Part shown: positions 35,136 to 44,352 of the stretch, in pieces
How positions within the stretch are numbered: position 1 is the stretch's first letter
Layout of the letters: each line of letters opens with the position of its first letter
NCBI GenBank assembly: GCA_031378845.1
Contig: JANNES010000003.1
Span: 227,208-291,207, forward strand
DNA length: 64,000 bases
Direction of reading: 5' to 3'
Source: JAJNPS01 sp031378845
GTDB lineage: Bacteria > Pseudomonadota > Alphaproteobacteria > Rhodobacterales > Rhodobacteraceae
Notes under the pieces: generated by a model
What the model saw: the letters and a program-made list of their open reading frames with translations, nothing else
The model's database searches: none
What the model was told of the DNA's origin: nothing
Position numbers and translations under genes: made by a program

Positions 35136-35720
35136 TCAAGCCCACTGCGCGCCGACGTCTTCCATCCGCCTCCAGCCACGCACCGGGATCCGCCGCGCAC
35201 CGGTATGCTGTGCCGCCCAGATGTGTCCGCCGCGTGACTGGTCTTGCGCGCGTGAAATGGGGTGGCCCGAGATATGGCACCACAACAATGTGCCGACGCC
35301 GCCATGGCCCACAAGGACCGTCGTCACCGGGGACGGCGATCCAAGATGGGCCCCAGTGCCCGCACGACCCGCGCCTGGGCGGCAACTGCTGTTTCCCAGC
35401 CCGCCGCGCTGCGTCGTGGTTTGGAAAAAAGCGCATCGACCAGCGCCTCGTGCCGATCCTGGGGCACATAGCCCGTCGAGGCGCGGTCGATCTCGCCACT
35501 GCGCTCGGCCACGGTGATCGGCAATCGGCGCAATGTGCCGAGGTTCCCGGCGGTCTTGCGCGCCTTGCGTTCCGGGCTGGTCACGATCCGCACGGGACCA
35601 CGGGGCCATCCGGTCGCCGTCAATGCCTCGGCGCGCGCGCCCAATTTGTGACAATCCCCGGTCAAGAACCCGCATATCAGGGTCGATTGCGACCTTGGGA
35701 TGGGACAGATCGAAAATCAT
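35136..35720 (-). pseudogene. Histidine phosphatase family gene with two frameshifts
   Basis: The start MIFDLSHPKVAIDPDMRVLD is in frame 1. In the alternating GC run at 35631-35642 the frame is lost; the middle part continues in another frame (TGWPRGPVRIVTSPERKARK, LFSKPRRSAAGWETAV). In a four-C run near 35336 it returns to frame 1 for TTVLVGHGGVGTLLWCHISG and GWRRMEDVGAQWA. Together these give the phosphoglycerate-mutase-like fold with the TSPERKA and VGHGGV segments. Both breaks are in slippage-prone runs, so true decay or base-call error are both possible. The gene starts 1 bp from the end of the upstream SDR gene. Confidence 0.8.
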
Positions 35721-35721
35721 A

Positions 35722-36501
35722 TCAGAGCGTTGCGTTCACGGCCCCGCCATCCAGAAGGATGTTCTGCCCGATGATGAAGCCAGCCTGTTGCGAGCACAGG
35801 AACGCGCACATCGCCCCGAACTCCGCCGCCGTGCCGTAGCGTCCGGCCGGAATGCTGGCGGAGCGTTCCGCCACCGCGTCTTCCAGCGTGATGCCGCGCG
35901 CCTTGACCACGCCCATGTCCAGCGCAATCGCGCGGTCCGTGGCATGGATGCCGGGCAGCAGGTTGTTGATGGCCACGCCCTTGCCCGCCACCTGCCGCGA
36001 CGTGCCCGCGACAAACCCGGTCAGCCCGGCGCGCGCGGTGTTTGACAGACCCAGTTGGGCAATCGGCGACTTGACCGAGGCGGATGTGATGTTGACCACC
36101 CGCCCCCAACCACGCGCGATCATCCCCGGCAACAGCGCCTGCATCAACGCAATCGGCGTCAGCATGTTGGCATCGAGCGCGCGCAGGAAATCCGCGCGAT
36201 CCCAGTCGGACCAAAGCCCCGGAGGCGGCCCGCCCGCATTCGTCACCAGAACATCGACGGCGCCTGCCGCAGCCAGAACCTCGGCACGGCCCGTCTCAGA
36301 CGTGATATCGGCCGCAACTGCCGTGACCTTGACACCATAAGCGTTGCGCAACGCCGCCGCAGTCGCCTCCAGCGCCGCCGCCCCGCGCGCATTCAGCACA
36401 AGGTCCACGCCCGCCTCGGCCAAAGCTTCAGCACACCCGCGCCCGAGCCCCTTGGACGACGCACAGACCAGCGCCCGTTTGCCCGAAATACCCAGATCCA
36501 T
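35722..36501 (-). CDS. Atypical short-chain dehydrogenase/reductase (TNAGGPPPG subgroup)
   Basis: A 259-residue SDR. The start at 36501 (MDLGISGKRALVCASSKGLG) is canonical for the subgroup. Cofactor motif ASSKGLGRG is at residues 14-22 and TNAGGPPPG at 88-95. The usual catalytic Tyr-x3-Lys is absent: the corresponding stretch (residues 151-158) reads GLSNTARA, with the Ser in NITSASVKSP still present. Related proteins of this subgroup share the loss, so it is not a decay sign by itself. Reaction unknown. It is upstream of the broken histidine phosphatase gene. Confidence 0.8.
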   Translation of the reverse strand: MDLGISGKRALVCASSKGLGRGCAEALAEAGVDLVLNARGAAALEATAAALRNAYGVKVTAVAADITSETGRAEVLAAAGAVDVLVTNAGGPPPGLWSDWDRADFLRALDANMLTPIALMQALLPGMIARGWGRVVNITSASVKSPIAQLGLSNTARAGLTGFVAGTSRQVAGKGVAINNLLPGIHATDRAIALDMGVVKARGITLEDAVAERSASIPAGRYGTAAEFGAMCAFLCSQQAGFIIGQNILLDGGAVNATL

Positions 36502-36619
36502 CGCGTCACCCCGCTGCTTTTGCCAAAGCGTAGCGGGGCGCAGTGGCGCGCACCAGTGGAACCGGGGCAAAAGTGACCCCTGCCCCGGAACTTTCGGCAC
36601 GCAGAGCGATCAGGCCGGA

Positions 36620-36985
36620 TCAGCCGCCGTAAAAGAATTCTTCCCGCGCAATCTTGCCGCCCGCGACGTGATAGACCGCAACTTCTTGCATCTGATCGCG
36701 CTTGCCCGTCGCCTTGTCGGTGTAGTCCACATCGAAGGTCACGGCAAAACGGTCGTCACCATGCACAAAGGGCCCGCCGACGGTTTGGCGATGCACCGTC
36801 ATGCTGTTTTCCCACCAGTCATGCTTGCCTTCGATCGCGGGAATGCCCGTGACAGTCGTGCCATTGCCCATATCCGCCGCCTCCACCGAAACCGCGTCAG
36901 GGGCATAAAGCTTGTGAAGGTTCGCCTTGGCGCGGTTCTCGCGGCATCCGGCGACCAGTTCCGTGGCAATCTCGTTCAAAGTCAT
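36620..36985 (-). CDS. NTF2/SnoaL-like small protein
   Basis: A 121-residue protein of the NTF2-like cone fold. MTLNEIATELVAGCRENRAKANLHKLYAPDAVSVEAADMG starts with the usual helix, and the C-terminal strand ends VAVYHVAGGKIAREEFFYG. The start at 36985 has a clear GGGAGG site. A GTTC-N7-GTTC repeat lies 17-31 bp upstream. Members range from isomerases to ligand-binding proteins; no specific function can be assigned. Confidence 0.8.
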   Translation of the reverse strand: MTLNEIATELVAGCRENRAKANLHKLYAPDAVSVEAADMGNGTTVTGIPAIEGKHDWWENSMTVHRQTVGGPFVHGDDRFAVTFDVDYTDKATGKRDQMQEVAVYHVAGGKIAREEFFYGG

Positions 36986-37001
36986 CGCAGCCTCCCTTGA
37001 T

Positions 37002-37016
37002 GTTCATTTAATGTTC
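37002..37016. promoter_or_regulatory. GTTC-N7-GTTC direct repeat (LexA-box pattern)
   Basis: GTTC-ATTTAAT-GTTC matches the direct-repeat SOS box known for alphaproteobacterial LexA. It lies in the 111-bp divergent spacer, close to the NTF2-like gene start and 81 bp before prfC. The match is seen; LexA control is inferred. Confidence 0.5.
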
Positions 37017-37096
37017 TCATCTTACGCCCGACTTTTGACACCTGCAAGACAGCGCGACAGTTGCGGGTCCTTGTCGGCGGCCTTATACCGCAGCGC

Positions 37097-38692
37097 ATGT
37101 CGAACCTTGCCCCCCTGCCGCCCGAAATTGCCCGCCGCCGGACATTTGCGATCATCTCGCACCCCGATGCGGGCAAAACGACGTTGACCGAAAAGTTCCT
37201 GCTGTTCGGGGGTGCCATCCAGTTGGCGGGTCAGGTCCGCGCCAAGGGCGACGCGCGCCGCACGCGGTCCGACTTCATGAAGATCGAGGCGGATCGCGGG
37301 ATTTCCGTGTCCGCCAGCGCCATGAGTTTCGATTTCCGTCACTACCGGTTCAACCTTGTGGACACGCCCGGTCACTCGGATTTTTCTGAAGATACCTACC
37401 GCACGCTGACGGCTGTCGATGCCGCGATCATGGTCATCGACGGGGCCAAGGGGGTCGAATCCCAGACCCGCAAACTGTTCGAGGTCTGCCGTTTGCGCGA
37501 CCTGCCGATCTTGACGTTTTGCAACAAAATGGACCGCGAAAGTCGCGATGTTTTCGAAATCATTGATGAAATCCAAGAAAACCTTGCCATCGACGTAACG
37601 CCCGCCAGCTGGCCCATCGGGGTCGGTCGCGATTTCATCGGGGCCTATGACCTGTTGCACGACCGGCTGGAGATCATGGACCGCGCCGACCGCAACAAGG
37701 TCGCGGAATCGATCAAGATCAACGGCCTTGATGACCCGGCATTGGCCGCCCATGTCCCCCCAGATCTCTTGAGAAAACTGCTCGAAGAGCTTGAGATGGC
37801 GCGCGCACTCCTGCCCGCCTTTGACCGCGCCTCGTTCCTCAACGGCTCGATGACGCCGATCTGGTTCGGCTCGGCGATCAACTCGTTCGGTGTGCGGGAT
37901 CTGATGGACGGCATGGGGGAATACGGGCCGGAACCCCAGCCGCAAAACGCGGCCGAGCGTCAGATTGAGGCCGGGGAAACCCCCGTCACCGGGTTCGTCT
38001 TCAAGGTGCAGGCCAACATGGACCCCAAGCACCGCGACCGGGTGGCGTTTGTGCGCCTCGCCTCGGGGCACTTTGAGCGCGGTATGAAACTGACCCATGT
38101 GCGGTCCAAAAAGATCATGGCCGTCGCAAACCCGGTGATGTTTCTTGCCGCCGACCGCGAACTGGCCGAAGAAGCCTGGGCCGGCGACATCATCGGCATT
38201 CCGAACCACGGGCAACTCCGCATCGGCGATGCCCTGACCGAAGGCGAGGCCTTGCGGTTCACCGGTATCCCGTCATTCGCGCCCGAGCTTCTGTCCGGGG
38301 TGCGCGCGCTGGATCCGATGAAGGCCAAGCATCTGGAAAAAGCCCTTATGCAATTTGCCGAAGAGGGCGCCGCCAAGGTCTTCAAACCGATGATCGGATC
38401 GGGCTTCATCGTCGGAGTCGTTGGCCAGTTGCAGTTCGAGGTTCTGGCCAGCCGGATCGAGCAGGAATATTCCCTGCCCGTGCGGTTCGAGCCGTCGCAC
38501 TTCACGTCTGCCCGCTGGATCGCAGGACCCAAACCCGAGGTCGAGAAATTCATCAATGTCAACAAGGGCCATGTGGCCTATGACAATGACGGCGACCTTG
38601 TATACCTGACGCGCCTGAAATGGGACATCGACCGGATAGAACGGGATTATCCGGCGCTGAAGCTGACCGCGACGAAAGAGATGGTCAGCTAG
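37097..38692 (+). CDS. prfC: Peptide chain release factor 3
   Basis: A 531-residue translational GTPase that recycles RF1/RF2 from terminated ribosomes. G1 is HPDAGKTTLTEKFLLFGGAI, the switch region KIEADRGISVSASAM, G3 DTPGHSDFSEDTYRTL, G4 NKMDRESRD, followed by domain II and III marks. Start 37097 (MSNLAPLPPEIARRRTFAII) is chosen by homology; an upstream in-frame start adds 12 unsupported residues. Length agrees with the family. Confidence 0.95.
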   Translation: MSNLAPLPPEIARRRTFAIISHPDAGKTTLTEKFLLFGGAIQLAGQVRAKGDARRTRSDFMKIEADRGISVSASAMSFDFRHYRFNLVDTPGHSDFSEDTYRTLTAVDAAIMVIDGAKGVESQTRKLFEVCRLRDLPILTFCNKMDRESRDVFEIIDEIQENLAIDVTPASWPIGVGRDFIGAYDLLHDRLEIMDRADRNKVAESIKINGLDDPALAAHVPPDLLRKLLEELEMARALLPAFDRASFLNGSMTPIWFGSAINSFGVRDLMDGMGEYGPEPQPQNAAERQIEAGETPVTGFVFKVQANMDPKHRDRVAFVRLASGHFERGMKLTHVRSKKIMAVANPVMFLAADRELAEEAWAGDIIGIPNHGQLRIGDALTEGEALRFTGIPSFAPELLSGVRALDPMKAKHLEKALMQFAEEGAAKVFKPMIGSGFIVGVVGQLQFEVLASRIEQEYSLPVRFEPSHFTSARWIAGPKPEVEKFINVNKGHVAYDNDGDLVYLTRLKWDIDRIERDYPALKLTATKEMVS

Positions 38693-38777
38693 GCGCCTGC
38701 TCAGGCCTGTCGCAACGCAATTACGCTTGCGTTTCCCACCGGCACGCGCAAAAAACCTGTGAACACATGGTGAACGA

Positions 38778-39671
38778 ATGGCGCTGCCCCTGTACGAACT
38801 CGCGGCTTTGGGGACGGCCCTTTGCTGGGCAACCACGGGGGTGATTGCGGCGGACGCGATCCGGGCGTTGGGGGCGTTTCACTTCAACCTGATCCGGCAG
38901 GTGTTTGTGACGCTGCTGCTTGCGCTGATCGTCACGGCCACCCATGCTTGGGCCGGACAGACCGCGACCACAGCCCTCATTCTTGCCGCATCCGGCATCG
39001 TCGGCATCCTGATCGGCGACACGCTGAACTTTGCGGCTGTCGGGCGCATCGGCCCCCGCCGCGCCGGGGCGGTCTTTGCGCTGAATGCGCCGATGGCGGC
39101 CCTTCTGGGCTGGTTGGTGCTGGGAGAAGAGTTGCCGGTGCAAGCGGTTGTTGGCATCGGCGTGACCACCGCGGGTGTGGCCGTCGCCATCCTTGGCCGC
39201 CCCCGCGCCGACGCCCATCGGCTGGAGTCGGTTCACGGCGTGCTGATAACCGGCCTTCTCTTTGGTCTCGGGGCCGCATTCGGTCAGGCCGCAGGCTCTT
39301 TGATCGCGCGTCCCATCATGACCACCGGCATAGACGCATACCTTGCATCACTGTTCCGGGTCGGCGCGTCCGGTCTGGCCATGGGGATTATGGCTGCCTC
39401 ACCCGTCGGGCCACCACGCCCCGCAAACGTCAGCCGCAACGCTCTGATGCTCACCGCCGTCACCGCGATCATCGGCCTTTTGATCGGCATGACGCTATTT
39501 CTCTATGCCCTGCAAGGATCACAAACCGGCATCATCGCGACGCTTTCGGCAACCTCTCCGGTCCTTATCTTGCCACTTTTATGGCTGCGCACCGGCCAGC
39601 GCCCGAGCCTTCTCAGTGTTGTGGGCGCTGCGCTGGCGGTCACCGGGCTGGGGTTGATTTTCTTGCGTTAA
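38778..39671 (+). CDS. EamA/DMT-family transporter
   Basis: A 297-residue integral membrane protein with about ten transmembrane segments in two EamA repeats. The first half has GTALCWATTGVIAADAIRALG and GDTLNFAAVGRIGPRRAGAVFALNAPMAALLGWLVLGE; the second has GLLIGMTLFLYALQGSQTGIIATLSATSPVLILPLLWL. Such proteins export amino acids or other metabolites. No substrate can be read. It stands alone between prfC and cydA. Confidence 0.85.
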   Translation: MALPLYELAALGTALCWATTGVIAADAIRALGAFHFNLIRQVFVTLLLALIVTATHAWAGQTATTALILAASGIVGILIGDTLNFAAVGRIGPRRAGAVFALNAPMAALLGWLVLGEELPVQAVVGIGVTTAGVAVAILGRPRADAHRLESVHGVLITGLLFGLGAAFGQAAGSLIARPIMTTGIDAYLASLFRVGASGLAMGIMAASPVGPPRPANVSRNALMLTAVTAIIGLLIGMTLFLYALQGSQTGIIATLSATSPVLILPLLWLRTGQRPSLLSVVGAALAVTGLGLIFLR

Positions 39672-39776
39672 GGCAAGCAAAGGTCCAATCTGGCGCCCCG
39701 CGACGCGACGCCGCGTCATCTGTTTATCGCCAGCCTGCGTATTATCTTGGCGACATAGAAAAACCCCAGGTGACCC

Positions 39777-41153
39777 ATGGACTCGTTGATCCTTTCCCGC
39801 ATCCAGTTTGGCGCGAACATTTCGTTCCACATCCTGTTTCCCACCATCACCATCGCGCTGGGGTGGGTGCTGTTGTTCTTCAAGCTGCGGTTCAACGCGA
39901 CGCGCGACCCCAAGTGGATGGATGCCTACATGTTCTGGGTCAAGGTGTTCGCCTTGTCCTTTGCCATGGGGGTCGTCTCGGGCATCACCATGTCGTTCCA
40001 GTTCGGTACAAACTGGCCGGGCTTCATGGAAAAGGTCGGCAACGTCGCGGGGCCCCTGCTCGCCTATGAGGTGCTGACCGCGTTTTTCCTCGAGGCCGCG
40101 TTCCTGGGCATCATGCTTTTCGGCGCAAGCCGCGTGAAACCTTGGGTCCATACCACCGCGACCTTTCTTGTGGCCTTTGGGACCACGCTTTCTGCGTTCT
40201 GGATCATCGTGCTGAATTCATGGATGCACACCCCCGCAGGCTTTGAGATCCGCGACGGCGTGGTGCATGCCACCGACTGGTTTGCCATCGTGTTCAACCC
40301 CTCGATGCCCTACCGGCTTGTGCATATGCTGTTGGCGTCCGGGCTGACCGTCGCGTTCCTGATCGCAGGCATCTCGGCCCTGCGGATGCTGTGGAAAGAC
40401 CGGACAGAAGGCACCAAATCCACCTTGCGCACCGGCATCGTGATGGCCGCGCTGTTGATCCCCATCCAGATTGTCGCGGGTGACATGCACGGGCTGAACA
40501 CGTTGGAGCATCAGCCCGCCAAGGTCGCCGCGATGGAGGGCAACTGGGACACCCAAGGCAACGCGCCCCTCTTGCTGTTCGCCATCCCGAACAAGGAAAC
40601 CCGCTCCAACGACTATGAGATCGGCATCCCGAACCTGGCCTCGATCATCCTGACCCACAAGGCAGAAGGCGTGGTGCCCGGCCTGAATGATTTCGTCGCC
40701 GCGGATGGCACCGTGCTGCACCCGCCCGTTTTGCAGGTGTTCTGGGCCTTTCGCGTGATGGTGGGTGTGGGCATGCTGATGCTTGCGACCTCGTGGCTCG
40801 GGGCCTATCTCCTGTGGCGGCGAGGCGCGGCCAATATGCCGAAGTTCTATCTCATCGGCATGTCCGGGATGGCCTTTATGGGCTGGGTTGCGACCCTTGC
40901 GGGCTGGTACACCACTGAAATCGGCCGCCAGCCGTGGCTCGTCTCGGGTGTCTTGACGACCAAAGAGGCGGTCTCTGCGGTCGCGGCACCCATGGTGCTG
41001 ACCACGCTCATCGCGTATCTTTTGGTCTATGGCGCGCTGATGCTGGCCTACATGTGGGTCATCACGCATCTGGCACACAAGGCGGCCAAAGGGGATGCGC
41101 CCCCGCCGGACCTCAAGAATGCTGCCCCCGCAATGATGATCGCGGCAGAATGA
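39777..41153 (+). CDS. cydA: Cytochrome bd-type ubiquinol oxidase subunit I (CIO-like)
   Basis: A 458-residue membrane subunit. RIQFGANISFHILFPTITIALGW holds the N-terminal heme ligand His. GVVSGITMSFQFGTNWPGF, FLEAAFLGIMLFG, GDMHGLNTLEHQPAKVAAMEG and AGWYTTEIGRQPWLVSG are the conserved blocks. The Q-loop region is short, as in cyanide-insensitive (CIO) members. Start 39777 follows AGGTGACC. It overlaps cydB by 4 bp. Confidence 0.93.
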   Translation: MDSLILSRIQFGANISFHILFPTITIALGWVLLFFKLRFNATRDPKWMDAYMFWVKVFALSFAMGVVSGITMSFQFGTNWPGFMEKVGNVAGPLLAYEVLTAFFLEAAFLGIMLFGASRVKPWVHTTATFLVAFGTTLSAFWIIVLNSWMHTPAGFEIRDGVVHATDWFAIVFNPSMPYRLVHMLLASGLTVAFLIAGISALRMLWKDRTEGTKSTLRTGIVMAALLIPIQIVAGDMHGLNTLEHQPAKVAAMEGNWDTQGNAPLLLFAIPNKETRSNDYEIGIPNLASIILTHKAEGVVPGLNDFVAADGTVLHPPVLQVFWAFRVMVGVGMLMLATSWLGAYLLWRRGAANMPKFYLIGMSGMAFMGWVATLAGWYTTEIGRQPWLVSGVLTTKEAVSAVAAPMVLTTLIAYLLVYGALMLAYMWVITHLAHKAAKGDAPPPDLKNAAPAMMIAAE

Positions 41154-42151
41154 TGATCACCGACGGCGACCTTCCCCTGATCTTTGCCGGCCTGATGGGC
41201 CTGTCGATCCTGATCTACGTCGTGCTGGACGGGTTCGACCTTGGCGTGGGGCTTTTGTTTCCCTTTGCCGAACCGGCAGAACGCGATCGCATGGTTGCCT
41301 CCATCGGGCCGTTCTGGGATGCCAACGAGACCTGGCTGGTCCTGGCCATCGGCATCTTGCTGGTGGCCTTTCCGGTCGCCCATGGCGCGATCCTGACGCA
41401 GCTTTATCTGCCTGTCGCGGTCATGCTGATCGGCCTGATCCTGCGCGGTGTGGCGTTCGAGTTTCGCGCCAAGGCGCCGGATGCGCACAAACGCACCTGG
41501 GATGCGATGTTTTTCACCGGCAGTCTGATGACCTCGCTGTCTCAGGGCTTCATGCTTGGTCTTTATGTCATGGGGCTGGCCTGGACCTGGTGGCATATCG
41601 GTTTCGCGTTGGTGACCGGCGTGTTCCTGACGGTTGCCTACAGCTTTATCGGCGCGACCTGGACGATCCTGAAGGCCGACGGCCTGTTGCAAAGCAAAGC
41701 CATCGGCTGGGCACAGGGCGGCATCTGGGGCGTGGTTCTTGGCATGGGGGCGGTCTCGATGGCCACGCCCTTTGTCAGCGAACGCATATTTGACAAGTGG
41801 TTTGGCTGGCCGTCGATCCTTTATCTGTCGCCGTTGCCGCTGATCTCGGGCGGACTGATCGTGCTCATCTGGTGGATGCTGCGCCGTCTGCCTCTGCCCG
41901 GAGACCGCCGCGCATGGGTGCCCTTTGTCGCAGCCATCGCGCTGTTTGCTTTGGGCTTTCTCGGCATGGCCTATTCGTTCTTTCCCTACATCGTGCCCGA
42001 GGCCATCACCATCTACGAGGCCGCATCGGCGCCCGAAAGCCTGTGGATCATCCTTGTCGGCGTAATGATCGTGTTGCCGGTGATCTTGGCCTATTCGGTG
42101 CTGAGCTACGTCATCTTTCGTGGCAAGGCGACGCATCTGAGCTATGACTGA
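41150..42151 (+). CDS. cydB: Cytochrome bd-type ubiquinol oxidase subunit II (CIO-like)
   Basis: A 333-residue membrane subunit starting MMITDGDLPLIFAGLMG; ATG 41150 overlaps the cydA stop, and an adjacent second ATG is equally possible. YVVLDGFDLGVGLLFPF, GPFWDANETWLVLA, LILRGVAFEFR and FPYIVPEAITIYEAASAPESL are family blocks. About eight or nine helices. No cydX-like small gene or cydDC follows; the next gene starts 132 bp later. Confidence 0.93.
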   Translation: MMITDGDLPLIFAGLMGLSILIYVVLDGFDLGVGLLFPFAEPAERDRMVASIGPFWDANETWLVLAIGILLVAFPVAHGAILTQLYLPVAVMLIGLILRGVAFEFRAKAPDAHKRTWDAMFFTGSLMTSLSQGFMLGLYVMGLAWTWWHIGFALVTGVFLTVAYSFIGATWTILKADGLLQSKAIGWAQGGIWGVVLGMGAVSMATPFVSERIFDKWFGWPSILYLSPLPLISGGLIVLIWWMLRRLPLPGDRRAWVPFVAAIALFALGFLGMAYSFFPYIVPEAITIYEAASAPESLWIILVGVMIVLPVILAYSVLSYVIFRGKATHLSYD

Positions 42152-42283
42152 CGGAACTGCCACCTCAAAGGCCGCATTCCGGCGTTGTAAATCCGGGTTC
42201 CCAACCTAAAACGGACAGGCAAAGCCACGGGCGCAAGGCCGGGGCGTTGTCGCGCCGATCCATACCCCCGCCCCGAGGCTTTC

Positions 42284-44320
42284 ATGACCGCAGACGCCCT
42301 AGTGATCTTTACCCCCTCGGGCAAACGGGGGCGCTTTGCCATCGGCACGCCGGTCCTGACCGCCGCGCGCCAGCTCGGCGTCGATCTCGACAGCGTTTGC
42401 GGCGGGCGCGGCATCTGCTCAAAATGCCAGATCACCCCGGGCTACGGCGAATTCGCCAAACACGGGGTGACAGTTCACCAAAACGCCCTGTCCGAATGGA
42501 ACGCCGTCGAGGCGCGCTACAAATCCATCCGTGGCCTGACCGAGGGCCGCCGCCTTGGCTGTCAGGCGCAGGTGCAGGGCGATGTCGTGATCGACGTGCC
42601 CCCCGAAAGCCAGGTGCACAAACAAGTGGTCCGCAAACGCGTCGAGGCGCGCGAGATCCGTATGGACCCATCGGTCAAGCTGCTTTTCGTCGAGGTGGCC
42701 CAGCCCGACATGCACGACCCTTCGGGCGATCTAGAGCGTCTGTCGGATGCGCTGCGCGATCAATGGGGGATCGCTGCGGTCACCACCGACCTGCCGGTGC
42801 TGACCATGCTGCAACCGATCTTGCGCCGCGGCGAATGGAAGGTGACGGTGGCGCTGCATCAGGTCGACCCGACCGACACACCGCGCATCATGCATCTGTG
42901 GCCGGGCCTTTACGAAGGCTCCATCTACGGCGTCGCCGTGGACCTTGGATCGACCACCATCGCGGGGCATCTTTGCGATCTGCGCTCGGGCGTCGTTGTC
43001 GCATCGTCGGGCCTGATGAACCCGCAGATCCGCTTTGGCGAGGATCTGATGAGCCGCGTCAGCTATTCCATGATGAACCCCTCGGGTGCGGCCGAGATGA
43101 CCGCCGCCGTCCGGGGCGCGATGAACACGCTTTTTGCCCAGCTTTGCCAGGAGGCGGGGGTGGACCGCGGGCTGATCATGGATTCGGTCTTTGTCTGCAA
43201 TCCGGTCATGCACCACCTGTTCCTCGGGATCGATCCTTACGAATTGGGTCAGGCCCCCTTTGCGCTGGCGACGTCGAATGCCTTGCGACTGACCGCGCGC
43301 GATCTGGGGCTTGATCTGCATCCGGCGGCACGCGTCTATCTTCTGCCCTGCATCGCGGGGCATGTCGGCGCCGATGCCGCCGCCGTGGCGCTGTCCGAGG
43401 CCCCTGACAAATCCCCTGATCTGATGCTGGTCGTCGATGTGGGCACCAATGCGGAAATCCTGCTTGGCAACACCACCAAGGTGCTGGCCTGTTCGTCGCC
43501 CACCGGCCCCGCTTTTGAAGGCGCACAGATCTCATCGGGCCAGCGCGCCGCGCCCGGTGCCATCGAACGGGTCGAAATCGACGCTGCGACCAAAGAGCCC
43601 CGCTTCAAGGTGATCGGCTGTGACCTGTGGTCGGACGAGCCGGGCTTTGACCAAGCCACAGCCACCACCGGCATCACCGGCATCTGCGGATCGGGCATCA
43701 TCGAAATGGTGGCCGAAATGCGCATGGCCGGCCTTGTCGACAGTGCGGGTCTGATCGGCTCGGACGAACAGACCGGGTCTGCCCGCATCTTTCTGGACGG
43801 GCGCACGTATTCCTATCTGGTGCATGATGGCACCGCCGAGGGCGGCCCCCGGCTGACCGTCACCAACCGCGACATCCGCGAGATCCAGATGGCCAAGGCA
43901 GCCCTTTATTCCGGCGCGCGGCTCTTGATGGACAAGTTCGGTGTCGACCGCGTGGACCGCATCGTCTTGGCCGGGGCGTTTGGCGCCCATATCAGCCCAA
44001 AACATGCGATGGTGCTGGGCATGATCCCCGACGCGCCGCTTGACCGCGTGTCCTCGGCGGGCAACGCGGCAGGCACCGGGGCGCGCATTGCCCTGCTCAA
44101 CCGCGCCGCGCGGGCCGAGATCGAGGCCACCGTGCGCAACATCCACAAGATCGAGACCGCCATAGAGCCGCGCTTTCAAGAGCATTTCGTCAATGCCAGC
44201 GCCATCCCGAACGCGGTCGAGGCGTTTCCCGAGCTTGCCAAGATCGTCACCCTGCCCGATGTCAGTTTCAACACCGGCGGCAGCGGGTCTGACGGGGGAC
44301 GCAGGCGCAGGCGGGGGTGA
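42284..44320 (+). CDS. RACo-type ATP-dependent reductive activator of corrinoid proteins
   Basis: A 678-residue protein. The N-terminal [2Fe-2S] ferredoxin domain has C39, C45 and C48 in CGGRGICSKC and C93 in LGCQAQV. A linker and a middle domain lead to the ASKHA ATPase part (from ~225: YGVAVDLGSTTIAGHL; LMLVVDVGTNAEILLG; TGICGSGIIEMVAEM; RIVLAGAFGAHISPKHA). Relatives (RACo, RamQ) reduce inactive Co(II) corrinoid proteins. An MttB-family methyltransferase gene lies 10 kb away, a possible partner system. It is followed by an ECF sigma gene, with the two reading frames nearly abutting. Confidence 0.85.
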   Translation: MTADALVIFTPSGKRGRFAIGTPVLTAARQLGVDLDSVCGGRGICSKCQITPGYGEFAKHGVTVHQNALSEWNAVEARYKSIRGLTEGRRLGCQAQVQGDVVIDVPPESQVHKQVVRKRVEAREIRMDPSVKLLFVEVAQPDMHDPSGDLERLSDALRDQWGIAAVTTDLPVLTMLQPILRRGEWKVTVALHQVDPTDTPRIMHLWPGLYEGSIYGVAVDLGSTTIAGHLCDLRSGVVVASSGLMNPQIRFGEDLMSRVSYSMMNPSGAAEMTAAVRGAMNTLFAQLCQEAGVDRGLIMDSVFVCNPVMHHLFLGIDPYELGQAPFALATSNALRLTARDLGLDLHPAARVYLLPCIAGHVGADAAAVALSEAPDKSPDLMLVVDVGTNAEILLGNTTKVLACSSPTGPAFEGAQISSGQRAAPGAIERVEIDAATKEPRFKVIGCDLWSDEPGFDQATATTGITGICGSGIIEMVAEMRMAGLVDSAGLIGSDEQTGSARIFLDGRTYSYLVHDGTAEGGPRLTVTNRDIREIQMAKAALYSGARLLMDKFGVDRVDRIVLAGAFGAHISPKHAMVLGMIPDAPLDRVSSAGNAAGTGARIALLNRAARAEIEATVRNIHKIETAIEPRFQEHFVNASAIPNAVEAFPELAKIVTLPDVSFNTGGSGSDGGRRRRRG

Positions 44321-44352
44321 CAGCCGCAACAAGGCGCGCTAGCGTGCCCGCG

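Noticed and set aside
37035..37040. TTGACA as a prfC -35 box
   Set aside because: No acceptable -10 box at 16-18 bp; a single hexamer match is not enough.
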